From: an uncultured Lachnospiraceae bacterium
GTDB taxonomy: Bacteria; Bacillota; Clostridia; Lachnospirales; Lachnospiraceae
Assembly: GCA_949155905.1 (NCBI GenBank)
Contig: CASCWU010000031.1
Coordinates: 1-35,696, forward strand
DNA: 35,696 bases
Direction of reading: 5' to 3'
Under the pieces are notes generated by a model. That model searched no databases, had not been told where the DNA came from, and worked only from the letters and a program-made list of their open reading frames with translations. Shown one piece after another: positions 21,894 through 30,795 of this stretch. Positions within the stretch are counted from its first letter, which is position 1. Each line of letters starts with the position of its first letter. The position numbers and the translations under genes were made by a program.

Positions 21894-21955
21894 TTGACAG
21901 ATGTCAAACAAACTGCTATATTAGTATTACAATAGTAACACTGATATAGCAGTTT
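21894..21955 (+). promoter_or_regulatory. Promoter and BlaI-type operator dyad
   Basis: TTGACA (21894-21899), 17-base spacer, TATATT (21917-21922). A 46-base dyad (21910-21955) covers the -10 box and start: two 21-base halves match at 19 positions around an AATA centre. The core AGTATTAC-AATA-GTAACACT resembles BlaI/MecI operators, and the outer 12 bases (AAACTGCTATAT / ATATAGCAGTTT) are a perfect inverted repeat. Confidence 0.75.
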
Positions 21956-21981
21956 ATTAGTACGAAAAGGAGTGATCGCAA

Positions 21982-22359
21982 ATGATAACCCTGAACAACA
22001 GCGAGTGGAGTATTCTGGATATTCTCTGGCAGGGAAGTCCAAGGAAGCTGATGGATCTGGTTCATGCAATGAAAAAAAAGCAGGGCTGGAGTAAAAGTAC
22101 CACGAATACGGTCGTTAAGCGGATGGTAGAGAAGCAATATCTGTCCTATCAAGAGGGAGAAAAGGCCAGGCTCTATTATCCGCTGCTAAAGCGGGAGGAT
22201 GTGATCCGCGAGGAAACGGATCAACTGATTGCGCGCGCTTATTCCGGCAGGCTGGGAAGCTTTCTGAACGCCCTGATCAGTGACCGGGAGCTGTCAAAGG
22301 CAGAGATAGAGGAGCTGCGGGATATCTTGCATGAGAAGGAGAAAAAGGGGGAGGTGTAG
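21982..22359 (+). CDS. BlaI/MecI/CopY family transcriptional repressor
   Basis: 125 residues, the family's usual length. An N-terminal winged helix (LNNSEWSILDILWQGSPRKLMDLVHAM; KSTTNTVVKRMVEKQYLSYQEGEKARLYYPLL) is followed by a helical dimer domain. By family it binds dyads at its own promoter as a dimer and is inactivated by cleavage after signalling from an M56 protease. AAAGGAG lies just upstream of the ATG. The gene next downstream encodes such a protease and starts 5 bases after the stop, and a large dyad overlies the promoter, so autoregulation of the whole cluster is very likely. Confidence 0.92.
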   Translation: MITLNNSEWSILDILWQGSPRKLMDLVHAMKKKQGWSKSTTNTVVKRMVEKQYLSYQEGEKARLYYPLLKREDVIREETDQLIARAYSGRLGSFLNALISDRELSKAEIEELRDILHEKEKKGEV

Positions 22360-22363
22360 GCAT

Positions 22364-24205
22364 ATGACAGGATGGATTCTTTCTTCCACAATATTGCTCG
22401 TGCTGGTATTGGTCATTCGAGGAATAACAAAGCGACAGCTTTCGGCTACAGCGCGCTATCTGTTGTGGAGCGTAGTAGCCCTGCGGCTGTTGTTCCCGTT
22501 TTTTTATCCGGTTGATACCTCGCGGATAGCAGAGAGCAGGTCTGCCGCAAAGGAACAGGCAGGGAGGGAAACAGGGGAAGAGATCCTGAAGAAAGAAAAG
22601 AATGAAAAGTCCGAGCCGGACAAGTTTGTTTTGCTTTTTTGGCTCCTTGGCGCATTGCTTTTCCTTGTCAGAATACTTTGGATCAATATTCGGCTGTATG
22701 GGATTTTGTGCCAGAAGAGAAAGCGGCTTTGCTATCCTAAGGTGCCGATTCCGGTATATCTGGTAGAAGAGCTTCCGACTCCGTTTCTGTTTGGCTTGTT
22801 TCATCCGGCTATTTATCTGAATCAGTTCAGTACCGATTCGGAGGATGAGGCATATATTCTTTGCCACGAGCTGATACATTATCGGCATAAGGATCATCTC
22901 TGGGCGGTAGTTCGGGCGTTATGTGTGGTACTTCATTGGTATCATCCATTGGTTTGGCTGGCGGCCTTCTGCTCAAAAAGGGATTCGGAGCTGACCTGCG
23001 ATGAAGGGACAATCCGGGCGCTCGGAGAAGAGCAGGCTGTTTCTTATGGGGAGGCACTGCTGCGGATGTCGGAACGGATGGGAGAACAAAGGAAGAACCA
23101 GCGGGAGCAGATGATCATTTCGACTGAGACTGCATTTGGAGAAACAGAACTGAAGGAAAGGATTGTCCGGATCAAAAACCGAAATAAAAAATCCCTGCTG
23201 CTTGGTGGTGTGGTGTTTCTGACTGTTTTGGCGGTATTTTTGCTGCTCCTTGCCAAACAGCAGACGATAGAGCCGCTTCATCCAGAGGAAATTTTATTGT
23301 TGGAGGGGGATGGATTTGCGTTAGATGGAGTTCATCTGGGTGACAGCTACATAAGAGTAAAAAAGCGTCTGGAAAAAACTCCGCAGCTTCAGGGACATGC
23401 AAGGATAGAAGAATATGAAACGGAGTATCTAGGAGAGAGCGTAGTAGAAGGGCTGATTGATTTTCAATGTCGGGCGGAGATAGAGGGAAAGTATAATGGT
23501 GGAGTTTATTATACCTTTTTGGACAGGCGTTTGTTTCGGGGAAAATATGAGTTGATATTTGAGGAACATGAAAAAGCAGTAGAATATCTAAAGGTTTTGG
23601 ATCGGATGTTTTCCGGAAACGCTGTTCTAACCAGAAAAGTCGATCCGGAATCAGAGTATTATTCTTATCAGGATAAATGGGAATATACAAAATCCCGGGC
23701 ATTGGAGGATGCAGCATTTTTATATCAGTATTGGGGAAAGGATAATGATATCATTCGGATAACAATAAGAAAAGAGAACATGATGGCATACGAAGGAGAC
23801 ATGATGTGGGATGCCGGAGCCGTTTCGATTGTTTATGAAACGGCAGACTGGGGTTATTGGGCATGGTATTCCGGGCTGGAGGCTTCCTTTTCAGAGGAGG
23901 ATGGCAGTCTGGAGAGAGCGAAGGATTCTGCTCTTCGTTACGAGGAAACCAATCTTCGCTATCTGGACAAAGAAGGCTCGGAGGATTATTCCCTTTCTCC
24001 GAAATGCCGTTTCCTGGTACAGATTGACACGGATAGCTGGGCGGAAACGAGTATAGAGGAGCTGCTTCGCTATATGGAAACGATTCCGGTTTCGACGAAG
24101 TGGGAGATTGGCCTTAACGAGCAGGATGAAATAGAGTGGATACGGGAAAAGAAGGGAGGACGCTTTTTATGCAGGGACTCTTGGTCGCGCTGTTATCCGT
24201 TTTAG
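22364..24205 (+). CDS. M56 family (BlaR1-like) membrane metalloprotease with unknown extracellular domain
   Basis: 613 residues from ATG 22364 (GGGGGAGGTG 7-8 bases upstream). Membrane helices lie at about 3-20, 33-50, 88-106 and around 285-305. The zinc protease motif is HELIH at 168-172, and SKRDSELTCDE near 205-215 adds the third ligand region. The C-terminal 300 residues lie outside the membrane. They are not the penicillin-binding sensor of BlaR1 and lack SxxK, but begin with LLLEGDGFALDGVHLGDSYIRVKKRL, a type of domain I cannot name. By family the protease would cleave BlaI when the outer domain senses its signal. The 3' end overlaps the following histidine kinase gene by 37 bases. Confidence 0.85.
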   Translation: MTGWILSSTILLVLVLVIRGITKRQLSATARYLLWSVVALRLLFPFFYPVDTSRIAESRSAAKEQAGRETGEEILKKEKNEKSEPDKFVLLFWLLGALLFLVRILWINIRLYGILCQKRKRLCYPKVPIPVYLVEELPTPFLFGLFHPAIYLNQFSTDSEDEAYILCHELIHYRHKDHLWAVVRALCVVLHWYHPLVWLAAFCSKRDSELTCDEGTIRALGEEQAVSYGEALLRMSERMGEQRKNQREQMIISTETAFGETELKERIVRIKNRNKKSLLLGGVVFLTVLAVFLLLLAKQQTIEPLHPEEILLLEGDGFALDGVHLGDSYIRVKKRLEKTPQLQGHARIEEYETEYLGESVVEGLIDFQCRAEIEGKYNGGVYYTFLDRRLFRGKYELIFEEHEKAVEYLKVLDRMFSGNAVLTRKVDPESEYYSYQDKWEYTKSRALEDAAFLYQYWGKDNDIIRITIRKENMMAYEGDMMWDAGAVSIVYETADWGYWAWYSGLEASFSEEDGSLERAKDSALRYEETNLRYLDKEGSEDYSLSPKCRFLVQIDTDSWAETSIEELLRYMETIPVSTKWEIGLNEQDEIEWIREKKGGRFLCRDSWSRCYPF

Positions 24206-25146
24206 CCGGTATTTGCCTGTTTGCGTTGTATGATAGCCGGCGACGTCTTACTGTCACTATGCAGACGCTTTTGGAACGATTGGATCGGGCGATGGGCGGA
24301 GAGCTGCAGGAGGTGTCGTATGAGGAATCCATAGACTCTGCCATTGCAGAACGTCTGAATCGTATCCTTCAGATAGCAGAGCTAAACAGAGAGCGGGCAG
24401 AGCAGGAACGGGACGCAGTCAAAATGCTCGTATCGGATATCTCTCACCAGGTGAGGACGCCGTTGACCAATATGATGTTATATACAGGGCTGTTAAAAGA
24501 AGCAGTAAAAGGGACGGAGCAGGAGAGGGAACAGGAGGCGCTCCTGCTGGCGGAAAAATTGGAGCAGCAGGCGGAACGGCTGGATTTTTTTATCAAGGAG
24601 CTGATGAAATCCGCCTATGCGGAGCAGGAAATGATTGCGCTTCATCCTGAGATGGTCTCGGCCTGGGAGCTGGTGCGGACGGCCTGTCAGACGGTGGAGG
24701 TGGCAGCAATGCGTAAGGGGATTGAATTCTGCTTAGGAGAGGCAGAGGCAGACGATTTGTGCTTTGCGGATCGAAAATGGACGATAGAGGCGATTGAAAA
24801 TGTGCTGGAAAATGCAGTAAAATATTCGCCGGAGGCTTCGGCCGTTTCTCTTAGGGTGATTCCGTATGAATCCTTTGTCTGTGTGGAGGTGGCCGATCAG
24901 GGAATCGGTATCCGGGAGGAGGAGCAGGGGCTGGTGTTCGGCCGTTTTTACCGTTCCGGGGAGGTAAAGGGAGAGCCAGGCTTTGGCATTGGTCTTTATT
25001 TGGTCAGAGAGGTGCTGTCCAGACAGGGGGGATATGCAAAGATCAGTTCAAAGCCGGGTAACGGGACGAGGATGCAGATGTTTTTGGCTAGGAGGAAGCA
25101 TGAAATTGGAACGGCTATGGAAATCTGTCAAAACTGTCATTTTTGA
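24169..25146 (+). CDS. Sensor histidine kinase without a neighbouring response regulator
   Basis: 325 residues from ATG 24169, with GGGAGG 9 bases upstream, inside the end of the M56 gene. One N-terminal membrane helix (about 3-20), a short cytoplasmic linker with a coiled stretch, the HisKA helix with H93 in SDISHQVRTPLTN, N-box ENVLENAVKYSPEA, then VEVADQGIGI, FGRFYRSGEVKGEPGFGIGLYLVREVL and GNGTRMQMF. All catalytic motifs are intact. The clear oddity is context: kinases with this look normally follow a response regulator gene and precede a BceAB-type transporter. Here the place of the regulator is taken by BlaI and M56 protease genes. The only regulator in the window belongs to the operon at 14566-18150. 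Confidence 0.88.
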   Translation: MQGLLVALLSVLAGICLFALYDSRRRLTVTMQTLLERLDRAMGGELQEVSYEESIDSAIAERLNRILQIAELNRERAEQERDAVKMLVSDISHQVRTPLTNMMLYTGLLKEAVKGTEQEREQEALLLAEKLEQQAERLDFFIKELMKSAYAEQEMIALHPEMVSAWELVRTACQTVEVAAMRKGIEFCLGEAEADDLCFADRKWTIEAIENVLENAVKYSPEASAVSLRVIPYESFVCVEVADQGIGIREEEQGLVFGRFYRSGEVKGEPGFGIGLYLVREVLSRQGGYAKISSKPGNGTRMQMFLARRKHEIGTAMEICQNCHF

Positions 25147-25211
25147 GAAAGATTTGGGAAAGCTTTTTCTGCTATCCTGTTATCAACATAAAACAGAAAG
25201 AGGTGTACCAA

Positions 25212-25904
25212 ATGGACATATTGGTGACAGAGAATCTAAGAAAGTATTATCAGACAGGAGAGGTACAGGTCAAGGCGTTAGACGGTGTAAGCCTTTCCGT
25301 GCGGAAGGGGGAGTTTCTGGCGATTGTAGGAACCTCCGGGAGCGGGAAATCGACGCTGCTGCATATGTTAGGGGGTCTGGATGTGCCGACCTCCGGCCGG
25401 GTGATAGTGGACGGTAAGGATATTTCCAGGATGGAACGGGACGAGCTGACGGTGTTTCGGCGCAGAAAGATCGGGTTCGTATTTCAGAGTTATAATCTGC
25501 TGCCACTGTTAAACGTTTACGAAAATATTATTTTGCCGATTCGTTTGGACGGTATCCGGCCGGATCGGGAATACGTAGAACAGATTTTGACGGCTCTGGG
25601 GTTGGCGGACAGAAGGGAGGCGATGCCAAACCAGCTTTCCGGCGGGCAGCAGCAGAGGGTGGCTATGGCACGGGCGCTGGCAGCAAAGCCTGCCATTATT
25701 CTGGCAGACGAGCCGACCGGGAATCTGGACAGCCGTACGAGTCAGGACGTGCTGGGACTGATGAAAACAGCCGGGGAGCAGTTTGGACAGACGCTTGTTA
25801 TCATCACGCATAACGACGAGATTGCACAGATGGCAGGCCGGATTATCCGAATCGAGGATGGAAAAATCTACGGAGGTGAGCGTCATGATAAAGGTACAGA
25901 ATAA
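25212..25904 (+). CDS. ABC transporter ATP-binding protein, MacB/BceA type
   Basis: 230 residues from ATG 25212 (AGAGGTG about 7 bases upstream); the open frame from 25143 adds a non-conserved piece. Walker [10 protein letters not shown] (40-48), Q-loop [17 protein letters not shown], signature [15 protein letters not shown], Walker [13 protein letters not shown] and switch His [10 protein letters not shown] place it in the LolD/MacB/BceA group. These partner with FtsX-like permeases and act in peptide-antibiotic detoxification or mechanotransmission. Its stop overlaps the permease gene by 20 bases, so both subunits are co-translated. Confidence 0.93.
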   Translation: MDILVTENLRKYYQTGEVQVKALDGVSLSVRKGEFLAIVGTSGSGKSTLLHMLGGLDVPTSGRVIVDGKDISRMERDELTVFRRRKIGFVFQSYNLLPLLNVYENIILPIRLDGIRPDREYVEQILTALGLADRREAMPNQLSGGQQQRVAMARALAAKPAIILADEPTGNLDSRTSQDVLGLMKTAGEQFGQTLVIITHNDEIAQMAGRIIRIEDGKIYGGERHDKGTE

Positions 25905-28476
25905 GGGCGTTATCCGGGAACTGGCGCGGGCAACCTACCGGGCGAACGGGAAACGGAATCTGCTGACGGTCTTTGCAATTTTTCTCACTACCTTTTTGGT
26001 TGCCTCAGTGACGGCGCTGGGCATCAGCTATTGGAGTACCTTGCAGGAAAGAAACATTCGTATGATGGGGATGGACTATGATATGGAGCTGAGCGAGCCC
26101 AGAGAGGAACAGATAGAGAAGCTTCGGTCGATGAAAGAAATAGAATATGTCGGACTTTCCATTCGCTGTGCCATTGTCCGGCAATACGGGGACAAGTTGT
26201 TAGATAAAGTCAGACTGCACTGGATCGATGAGACTTGCTGGGAAAAGCAGAAGCTTCCGGCAGTGGAATATTATAAGGGAGAGTATCCGAAGGCAAAAAA
26301 TGAAATTATGCTTTCGGTGTCGGCCTTGCGGGCAATGGGGATTGACACCCCGGAAATCGGGATGGAATTGCCGCTAAACTGGTATTCTCTGGCGGAATAT
26401 GCCGAGGGAGAGGAAACGACAGAAGAGACAGAAGAGACAGAACAAGAGATGTCTGTCGATATTTTGAAAGAAATGACAGCTCTGCAGGGAAGCAATTTAA
26501 AATCGACGTTTCGCCTCTGCGGCTGGTACTTAGACTATCAGAACAGCGCCAATGGGTATGTATCCAGGGAATTTTGTGAGTTTACCGGAGTAAAGCAGAC
26601 AGATTTTACAAAGGGAACCTTATTTTTGAGCTGGAAGGCGCCGTTTTATTCCAGACAGGATATTGCAGATGTGCAGAACCAGTTGGATTTGGATTGGAAC
26701 CAGATTATCCGGGCGGACGAGGAGTCGATTGAGGCGTTTTTAAAAATTGTCGCAGGTCTGACGGTACTGTTTCTGATTATTTTGCTTAGCGGTTATTTGT
26801 TTATTTATAATACCATGTATCTTTCGGTTTCTAAGGATATCCGCTATTATGGTCAGCTAAAAACGATTGGCATGACCTCCAAGCAGTTAAAGGGGCTGGT
26901 GTACCGACAGGCATTCTGGAGCGCCTGTATCGGGATTCCGGCAGGGCTTTTGCTGGCCTGGCTGGTGGCAAGTCTGGCATTTCCTAAGATTTTGCTGTTG
27001 GTGGCGCCGGGACTTACCCCGGTCATAGAGTCAGGAAATATGGCACAGACCTCCTGGTGGAGCTTTCTTCTGGCCGGGATGGTTGCCCTGCTGACGGATA
27101 TTTCCAGCAGCCGGAAGCCAGCGCAGATAGCCGGAGACTGTTCGCCGGTAGAAGCAATGCGTTATGCAGGAGGGAAAACGAAGGGACGAAGCAGACGAGA
27201 GCATTCCCTGTCTCTCTCTTCTATGGCATGGCAAAATATGTTCCGGGATAAAAAGCAGGCAGCCGTGATTTTTCTTTCCTTCACAATAGCCGTGTCGATG
27301 TTTTTCATCATTAACGTTGTGATTCTATCCAATGATGCAAAACATATTTTAAATCATGTTTCTGATTATGATATAGAATTTTTAAACGAGACAGTTTTAA
27401 ATGGAGACGAGCCGATCTTTACGGAGGAAAAGCAGGAGGAGCTAAAGGCTGTACCAGGAGTGAAGCAGGTCAGACGGATTATAGCGGCAAACGGTGTACT
27501 TCCTTATCAGGAGTCCTATGAGGAATATTATAAAGCCTTATGTCAGTCCCGTTATGCCCCTGGAAACTATGAGGAGTTTATCGCAGACTGGAGAACAGCC
27601 GATGCAGAGGATTATCGTTATGAAGTTCGGGTGGTCAGTGTAGATGAACGGGGATTTGAACTGTTAAAGAAAGCCCTGGGAGGGGAGATTGACCAGGAGG
27701 CATTTGAACGTGGGGAGATTGCTCTGGCCAGTCAGGTATTTGTAGCAGGCGACCAAAGCCTGGTAGGGAAGACCGCCCGTTTTTTCCTGTCGGATGGAAA
27801 GCAGCCGGAGCAGGAGTATACGATGACGATTGCGGCGGAGAGCAGTATATTTCCCGGCTATGCGTCTGTAGGGTATACAGAACTGACCGTCAGTGAGAAG
27901 TGGTTAAGAGAGCAGGTAAAGGAGCCGTTTGTAGAGCTGCTCCGCATCGAGTATGAAACACGGTTTTCCAGGGAAACAGAAGAGGCGGTAAAAGCAGTAT
28001 TTGCAGAGGACCCTCGGGTATCCTATGATTCTACATTAGAGCAATACAACGATATGAGACAGTCCGAGGCGCAGGTAAAGGTATTGGGAAACGGCCTTGG
28101 AATCATTCTGGCAGTGCTGGCTATCCTGAATTATCTGAATGTGACAGCAGCCAGCGTACAGAACCGTAATCAGGAATTTGCTACTCTGGAAAGCATTGGG
28201 ATGACAGCAAAGCAAATCCGCACAATGCTGCGTTTCGAGGGGATCGGCTATGCCGGCATTTCCCTGATAGCTTCTCTCGGTGCCGGGCTTCCTCTGAGCT
28301 TTCTTATCTTTCGTTATGTAAGAACCTATCGTTCTCTGCCGTATGCCATTCCATGGCCGAGTAATCTACTCTTATTCGCTGTGATTGCCCTGTTGTGTAT
28401 ACTCGCTCCTGTCGTGCTGTACCAAAAGCTGCAGACGGGGAGTATGATAGAACGGCTGCGGGAAAAAGAGAATTAA
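25885..28476 (+). CDS. FtsX-like ABC transporter permease (BceB/MacB-like)
   Basis: 863 residues from ATG 25885, with GGAGG at 25872-25876. Two FtsX repeats are seen: a first membrane helix at about 28-50, an extracellular domain (about 55-285), three helices near 290-420, then a second half beginning near 470 (SMAWQNMFRDKKQAAVIFL) with its own outer domain (about 520-750) and three terminal helices near 755-855. The segment TIGMTSKQLKGLVYRQAF and the later SIGMTAKQIRTMLRFEGIG are the typical FtsX coupling motifs, one per repeat. An acidic ETTEETEETEQEM stretch lies in the first outer domain. With the ATPase it forms a transporter probably linked to sensing or removing a cell-envelope-active compound, together with the BlaI/M56 and kinase proteins. 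Confidence 0.9.
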   Translation: MIKVQNKGVIRELARATYRANGKRNLLTVFAIFLTTFLVASVTALGISYWSTLQERNIRMMGMDYDMELSEPREEQIEKLRSMKEIEYVGLSIRCAIVRQYGDKLLDKVRLHWIDETCWEKQKLPAVEYYKGEYPKAKNEIMLSVSALRAMGIDTPEIGMELPLNWYSLAEYAEGEETTEETEETEQEMSVDILKEMTALQGSNLKSTFRLCGWYLDYQNSANGYVSREFCEFTGVKQTDFTKGTLFLSWKAPFYSRQDIADVQNQLDLDWNQIIRADEESIEAFLKIVAGLTVLFLIILLSGYLFIYNTMYLSVSKDIRYYGQLKTIGMTSKQLKGLVYRQAFWSACIGIPAGLLLAWLVASLAFPKILLLVAPGLTPVIESGNMAQTSWWSFLLAGMVALLTDISSSRKPAQIAGDCSPVEAMRYAGGKTKGRSRREHSLSLSSMAWQNMFRDKKQAAVIFLSFTIAVSMFFIINVVILSNDAKHILNHVSDYDIEFLNETVLNGDEPIFTEEKQEELKAVPGVKQVRRIIAANGVLPYQESYEEYYKALCQSRYAPGNYEEFIADWRTADAEDYRYEVRVVSVDERGFELLKKALGGEIDQEAFERGEIALASQVFVAGDQSLVGKTARFFLSDGKQPEQEYTMTIAAESSIFPGYASVGYTELTVSEKWLREQVKEPFVELLRIEYETRFSRETEEAVKAVFAEDPRVSYDSTLEQYNDMRQSEAQVKVLGNGLGIILAVLAILNYLNVTAASVQNRNQEFATLESIGMTAKQIRTMLRFEGIGYAGISLIASLGAGLPLSFLIFRYVRTYRSLPYAIPWPSNLLLFAVIALLCILAPVVLYQKLQTGSMIERLREKEN

Positions 28477-28501
28477 GTGAAATAGAAGAAAGAATTTTTG
28501 C

Positions 28502-28530
28502 TTGATAAAATCAGGCAGGTTTCGTATAAT
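28502..28530 (+). promoter_or_regulatory. Promoter of the type II toxin-antitoxin pair
   Basis: TTGATA (28502-28507), 17-base spacer, TATAAT (28525-28530). Confidence 0.7.
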
Positions 28531-28567
28531 GATAGTAAAGTTTGAATGAGAAGGAGGGATATTTCCT

Positions 28568-28783
28568 ATGTCAATTACTTCTGTAGAACTAGAAAAAAAT
28601 ATTGGAAAATATTTACTTCTTGCGCAAAAAGAGGATATCTATATTCTGCATAATGGGACTATGGTGGCCAAGCTATCTAACCCTTATCAGAATCGAGTAG
28701 AAATAGCAAAATCTTTGTTTGGAGCAGTACCAGCAGAGATGACTTTAGAGGAAGCACGAGAGGAAAGATTGGATAACCTATGA
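28568..28783 (+). CDS. Antitoxin, Phd/YefM-like (VapB type)
   Basis: 71 residues. The pattern MSITSVELEKNIGKYLLLAQKEDIYILHNGTMVAKLSNP is that of Phd/YefM antitoxins, in which the N-terminal part binds operator DNA and the flexible C-terminus (here EEAREERLDNL) wraps the toxin. AAGGAGG (28551-28557) precedes the ATG. It overlaps the toxin gene by the usual 4 bases (ATGA). The pair probably represses its own promoter. The local DNA is more AT-rich than the permease gene before it, consistent with horizontal gain. Confidence 0.88.
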   Translation: MSITSVELEKNIGKYLLLAQKEDIYILHNGTMVAKLSNPYQNRVEIAKSLFGAVPAEMTLEEAREERLDNL

Positions 28784-29205
28784 GAGCGCTGATAGATACT
28801 TGTGTAATTATAGATGCACTTCAGCATCGAGAGCCCTTTTGCCAGGAAGCCGAAAAGATTTTTTTGGCGGTAGCAAATAAGCAGTTTATAGGGTTTTTGA
28901 CTGCAAAATCTTCTACGGACATTTATTATCTTACCTATAAATGCACACATAATAATAAAAAAACACGGTGTATTTTAAAAAATTTATTTGAATTGTTTGT
29001 CCTGGCAGATACGATGGGATTGGATTGTAGGCAGGCACTTTATTCAGAAATTTCAGATTTTGAAGATGCCGTAATGATAGAATCTGCCCTTCGTATAGAT
29101 GCGGATTGTATTGTAACAAGAAATATAAGAGATTATGAAAAATCGCCGATTAAGGTGTATTCTCCTGCTGAATTTTTAGAAGCATTAGAGGAATATAGTA
29201 GTTGA
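28780..29205 (+). CDS. PIN-domain toxin (VapC type ribonuclease)
   Basis: 141 residues, one PIN domain. The likely acidic metal site includes D6 in ALIDTCVIID, D93 and D96 in the SDFEDAV motif, and D118 in VTRNIRDYE; these four positions fit the family's catalytic quartet with E95 or a nearby acid as alternative. By family such toxins cut tRNA or rRNA and are held inactive by the antitoxin encoded just before. Translation is coupled through the 4-base overlap. A long stem-loop follows. Confidence 0.9.
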   Translation: MRALIDTCVIIDALQHREPFCQEAEKIFLAVANKQFIGFLTAKSSTDIYYLTYKCTHNNKKTRCILKNLFELFVLADTMGLDCRQALYSEISDFEDAVMIESALRIDADCIVTRNIRDYEKSPIKVYSPAEFLEALEEYSS

Positions 29206-29228
29206 ACGTTAAGCTCTTATAGCAAGAT

Positions 29229-29274
29229 GAGGGTGTGAAAAAGTCGTAACAGGAGAGACTTTTTTCACACCCTC
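29229..29274. terminator. Long hairpin between the toxin gene and the MFS gene
   Basis: GAGGGTGTGAAAAAGTC (29229-29245) pairs with GACTTTTTTCACACCCTC (29257-29274; one extra T). The loop has 11 bases. It sits between convergent genes, so a shared terminator is likely, although the T-run lies inside the stem rather than after it. Confidence 0.6.
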
Positions 29275-29294
29275 TATATCATAGTAAGGACATT

Positions 29295-30461
29295 TTACCT
29301 CTTCTTTTTTGCATTCAGCAGCTCTGTCATTACAATCATCAGTACAGCGAACAGCATCAGATAAAATGGAAACCAGGCAATATGGATATGCTCGGCAATC
29401 AGGCCGAAGAGCGGCGGCATCAGAGTGGTGCCTAGGTAGGCAAAGGCCATCTGCACGCCGACCATCGCCTGGGAATTTTCTTTGCCGAAATTATCCGGAG
29501 TGGCGTGGATGATCGAAGGATAGACCGGAGCGCAGCCGAGTCCGATGATCACAAGTCCGACCAGACAGGCGGTGTCTGACCCAAGCGGTAGCCACATAGC
29601 AAGGATGCCTAACACGATGATGCCAAGCCCGATCCGGATCATCGTTCGGTCGCCGAATTTATCTGCTACAAAGCCGGAGAGGAATCGTCCAAACGTAATG
29701 CCAAGAAAAAAGAGCGAGGCATACCGGGCGGCGATTTCGGTCGTGATGCCTTTTTCCAGAACGAGATAGCTGCTCGCCCAAAGCCCAGTGGTGGATTCGA
29801 CAGCGCTGTAGCCGAAAAAGGCCAGCAGGATGTATTTTGCGCCTGGAATCTGGAATACCTGGCGCAGCCCCAGCGGAGGTGTTTCCTTGTCAGTGGCTTC
29901 TTCTCCGGCAGGAGTACGTTTTTTCCAAAGAGGAAGACTGAAAAAGAGGAGTGTAGTTAGGACGATTTGGAGCAGGGAAACGGTACGGTAGCCCGTAGGC
30001 CAGCCAGCCCCGCTTGTCAGGCAATGACTCATAATATACGGGCTGACAGAAACTCCTACTCCCCAGAAGCAATGCAGCCAGCTCATGTGCCGGGACGTAT
30101 AGTGAAGGGCAACATAATTGTTTAACGCCGCATCTACCGCTCCGGCTCCTAAGCCGTATGGAATGGAAAACAGACACAGCATCCAAAAGGCAGAGGAGAC
30201 AGAAAAGCCGAAGAGGGCAACGGCCGTCATCAGAACACTGACCGCTGTCACCAGCCCTGCACCGAATTTTTTCGTTAAGCGGTCAGACAGCAGACTAGAG
30301 ATGACCGTGCCGATGGCAATGGTCATGGAAATGATTCCGGCATAGGAAACCGGGACGCCAAGATCGCCCTGCATAACCGGCCAGGCAGAGCCAAGTAAGG
30401 AATCCGGCAGCCCCAGGCTGATAAAGGCGAGATAAATAATAGCAAGCAATAAGGAATACAT
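29295..30461 (-). CDS. MFS transporter
   Basis: 388 residues with about 12 membrane helices from ATG 30461, which has AGGAGG (30474-30469) upstream; the frame back to 30524 is upstream of the ribosome site. Motifs of the major facilitator superfamily include SDRLTKKFGAG between helices 2 and 3 and ADKFGDRTM between helices 8 and 9. The first helix contains FISLGLPDSLLGSAWP, which recalls the fucose/sugar-like (FHS or YfkF-type) transporters, but I cannot name a substrate. The presence of a cre-like palindrome at its promoter points to sugar-related control. It is a single-gene unit. Confidence 0.85.
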   Translation of the reverse strand: MYSLLLAIIYLAFISLGLPDSLLGSAWPVMQGDLGVPVSYAGIISMTIAIGTVISSLLSDRLTKKFGAGLVTAVSVLMTAVALFGFSVSSAFWMLCLFSIPYGLGAGAVDAALNNYVALHYTSRHMSWLHCFWGVGVSVSPYIMSHCLTSGAGWPTGYRTVSLLQIVLTTLLFFSLPLWKKRTPAGEEATDKETPPLGLRQVFQIPGAKYILLAFFGYSAVESTTGLWASSYLVLEKGITTEIAARYASLFFLGITFGRFLSGFVADKFGDRTMIRIGLGIIVLGILAMWLPLGSDTACLVGLVIIGLGCAPVYPSIIHATPDNFGKENSQAMVGVQMAFAYLGTTLMPPLFGLIAEHIHIAWFPFYLMLFAVLMIVMTELLNAKKKR

Positions 30462-30474
30462 GATAATAACCTCC

Positions 30475-30488
30475 TGTAATCGTTTACA
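30475..30488. promoter_or_regulatory. cre-like palindrome (CcpA or LacI-family operator)
   Basis: TGTAATCGTTTACA matches the published cre consensus TGWAANCGNTNWCA on both strands. It covers about +2 to +15 of the predicted MFS transcript, a position where binding blocks transcription. A LacI-type operator of another regulator would look similar. Confidence 0.65.
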
Positions 30489-30496
30489 CTGTGGAT

Positions 30497-30524
30497 AGTG
30501 TATCACATTTATAATAAAATGCAA
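30497..30524 (-). promoter_or_regulatory. Promoter of the MFS gene
   Basis: Minus strand TTGCAT (30524-30519), 16-base spacer, TACACT (30502-30497). A further dyad TACACT-ATCCAC-AGTGTA overlaps the -10 box and start. Confidence 0.6.
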
Positions 30525-30795
30525 GGGAAGCGGAAAAGTTTAAGGGAAATTTGGAACAAATGATTCAAAAAGGAAGAAAATAGAGAGAAAAGGGAGTGAA
30601 ATGATCCGAAAGATAAGCAGATTTCCATCGTGCAAGATGGTGAATGAAAGTTACTGTATGTGAACATTTTTGAGTATATTATTTTGATTTTATCAATCTT
30701 TCATTTCTTCTAAATTGCTTTAGAAAACATATAATAGAGTATTTGTTTATAGAGTGTTCATGGTTTATTTATGCGTTTGTCTTAACAAAAACCTC
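30525..30795. other. AT-rich intergenic region without a convincing gene
   Basis: I find no complete gene. A 20-codon frame at 30601-30663 (MIRKISRFPSCKMVNESYCM) has GGGAG 4-5 bases before its ATG, and may be a remnant or a small peptide gene. The remainder is AT-rich with no clear promoter pair. Confidence 0.4.
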
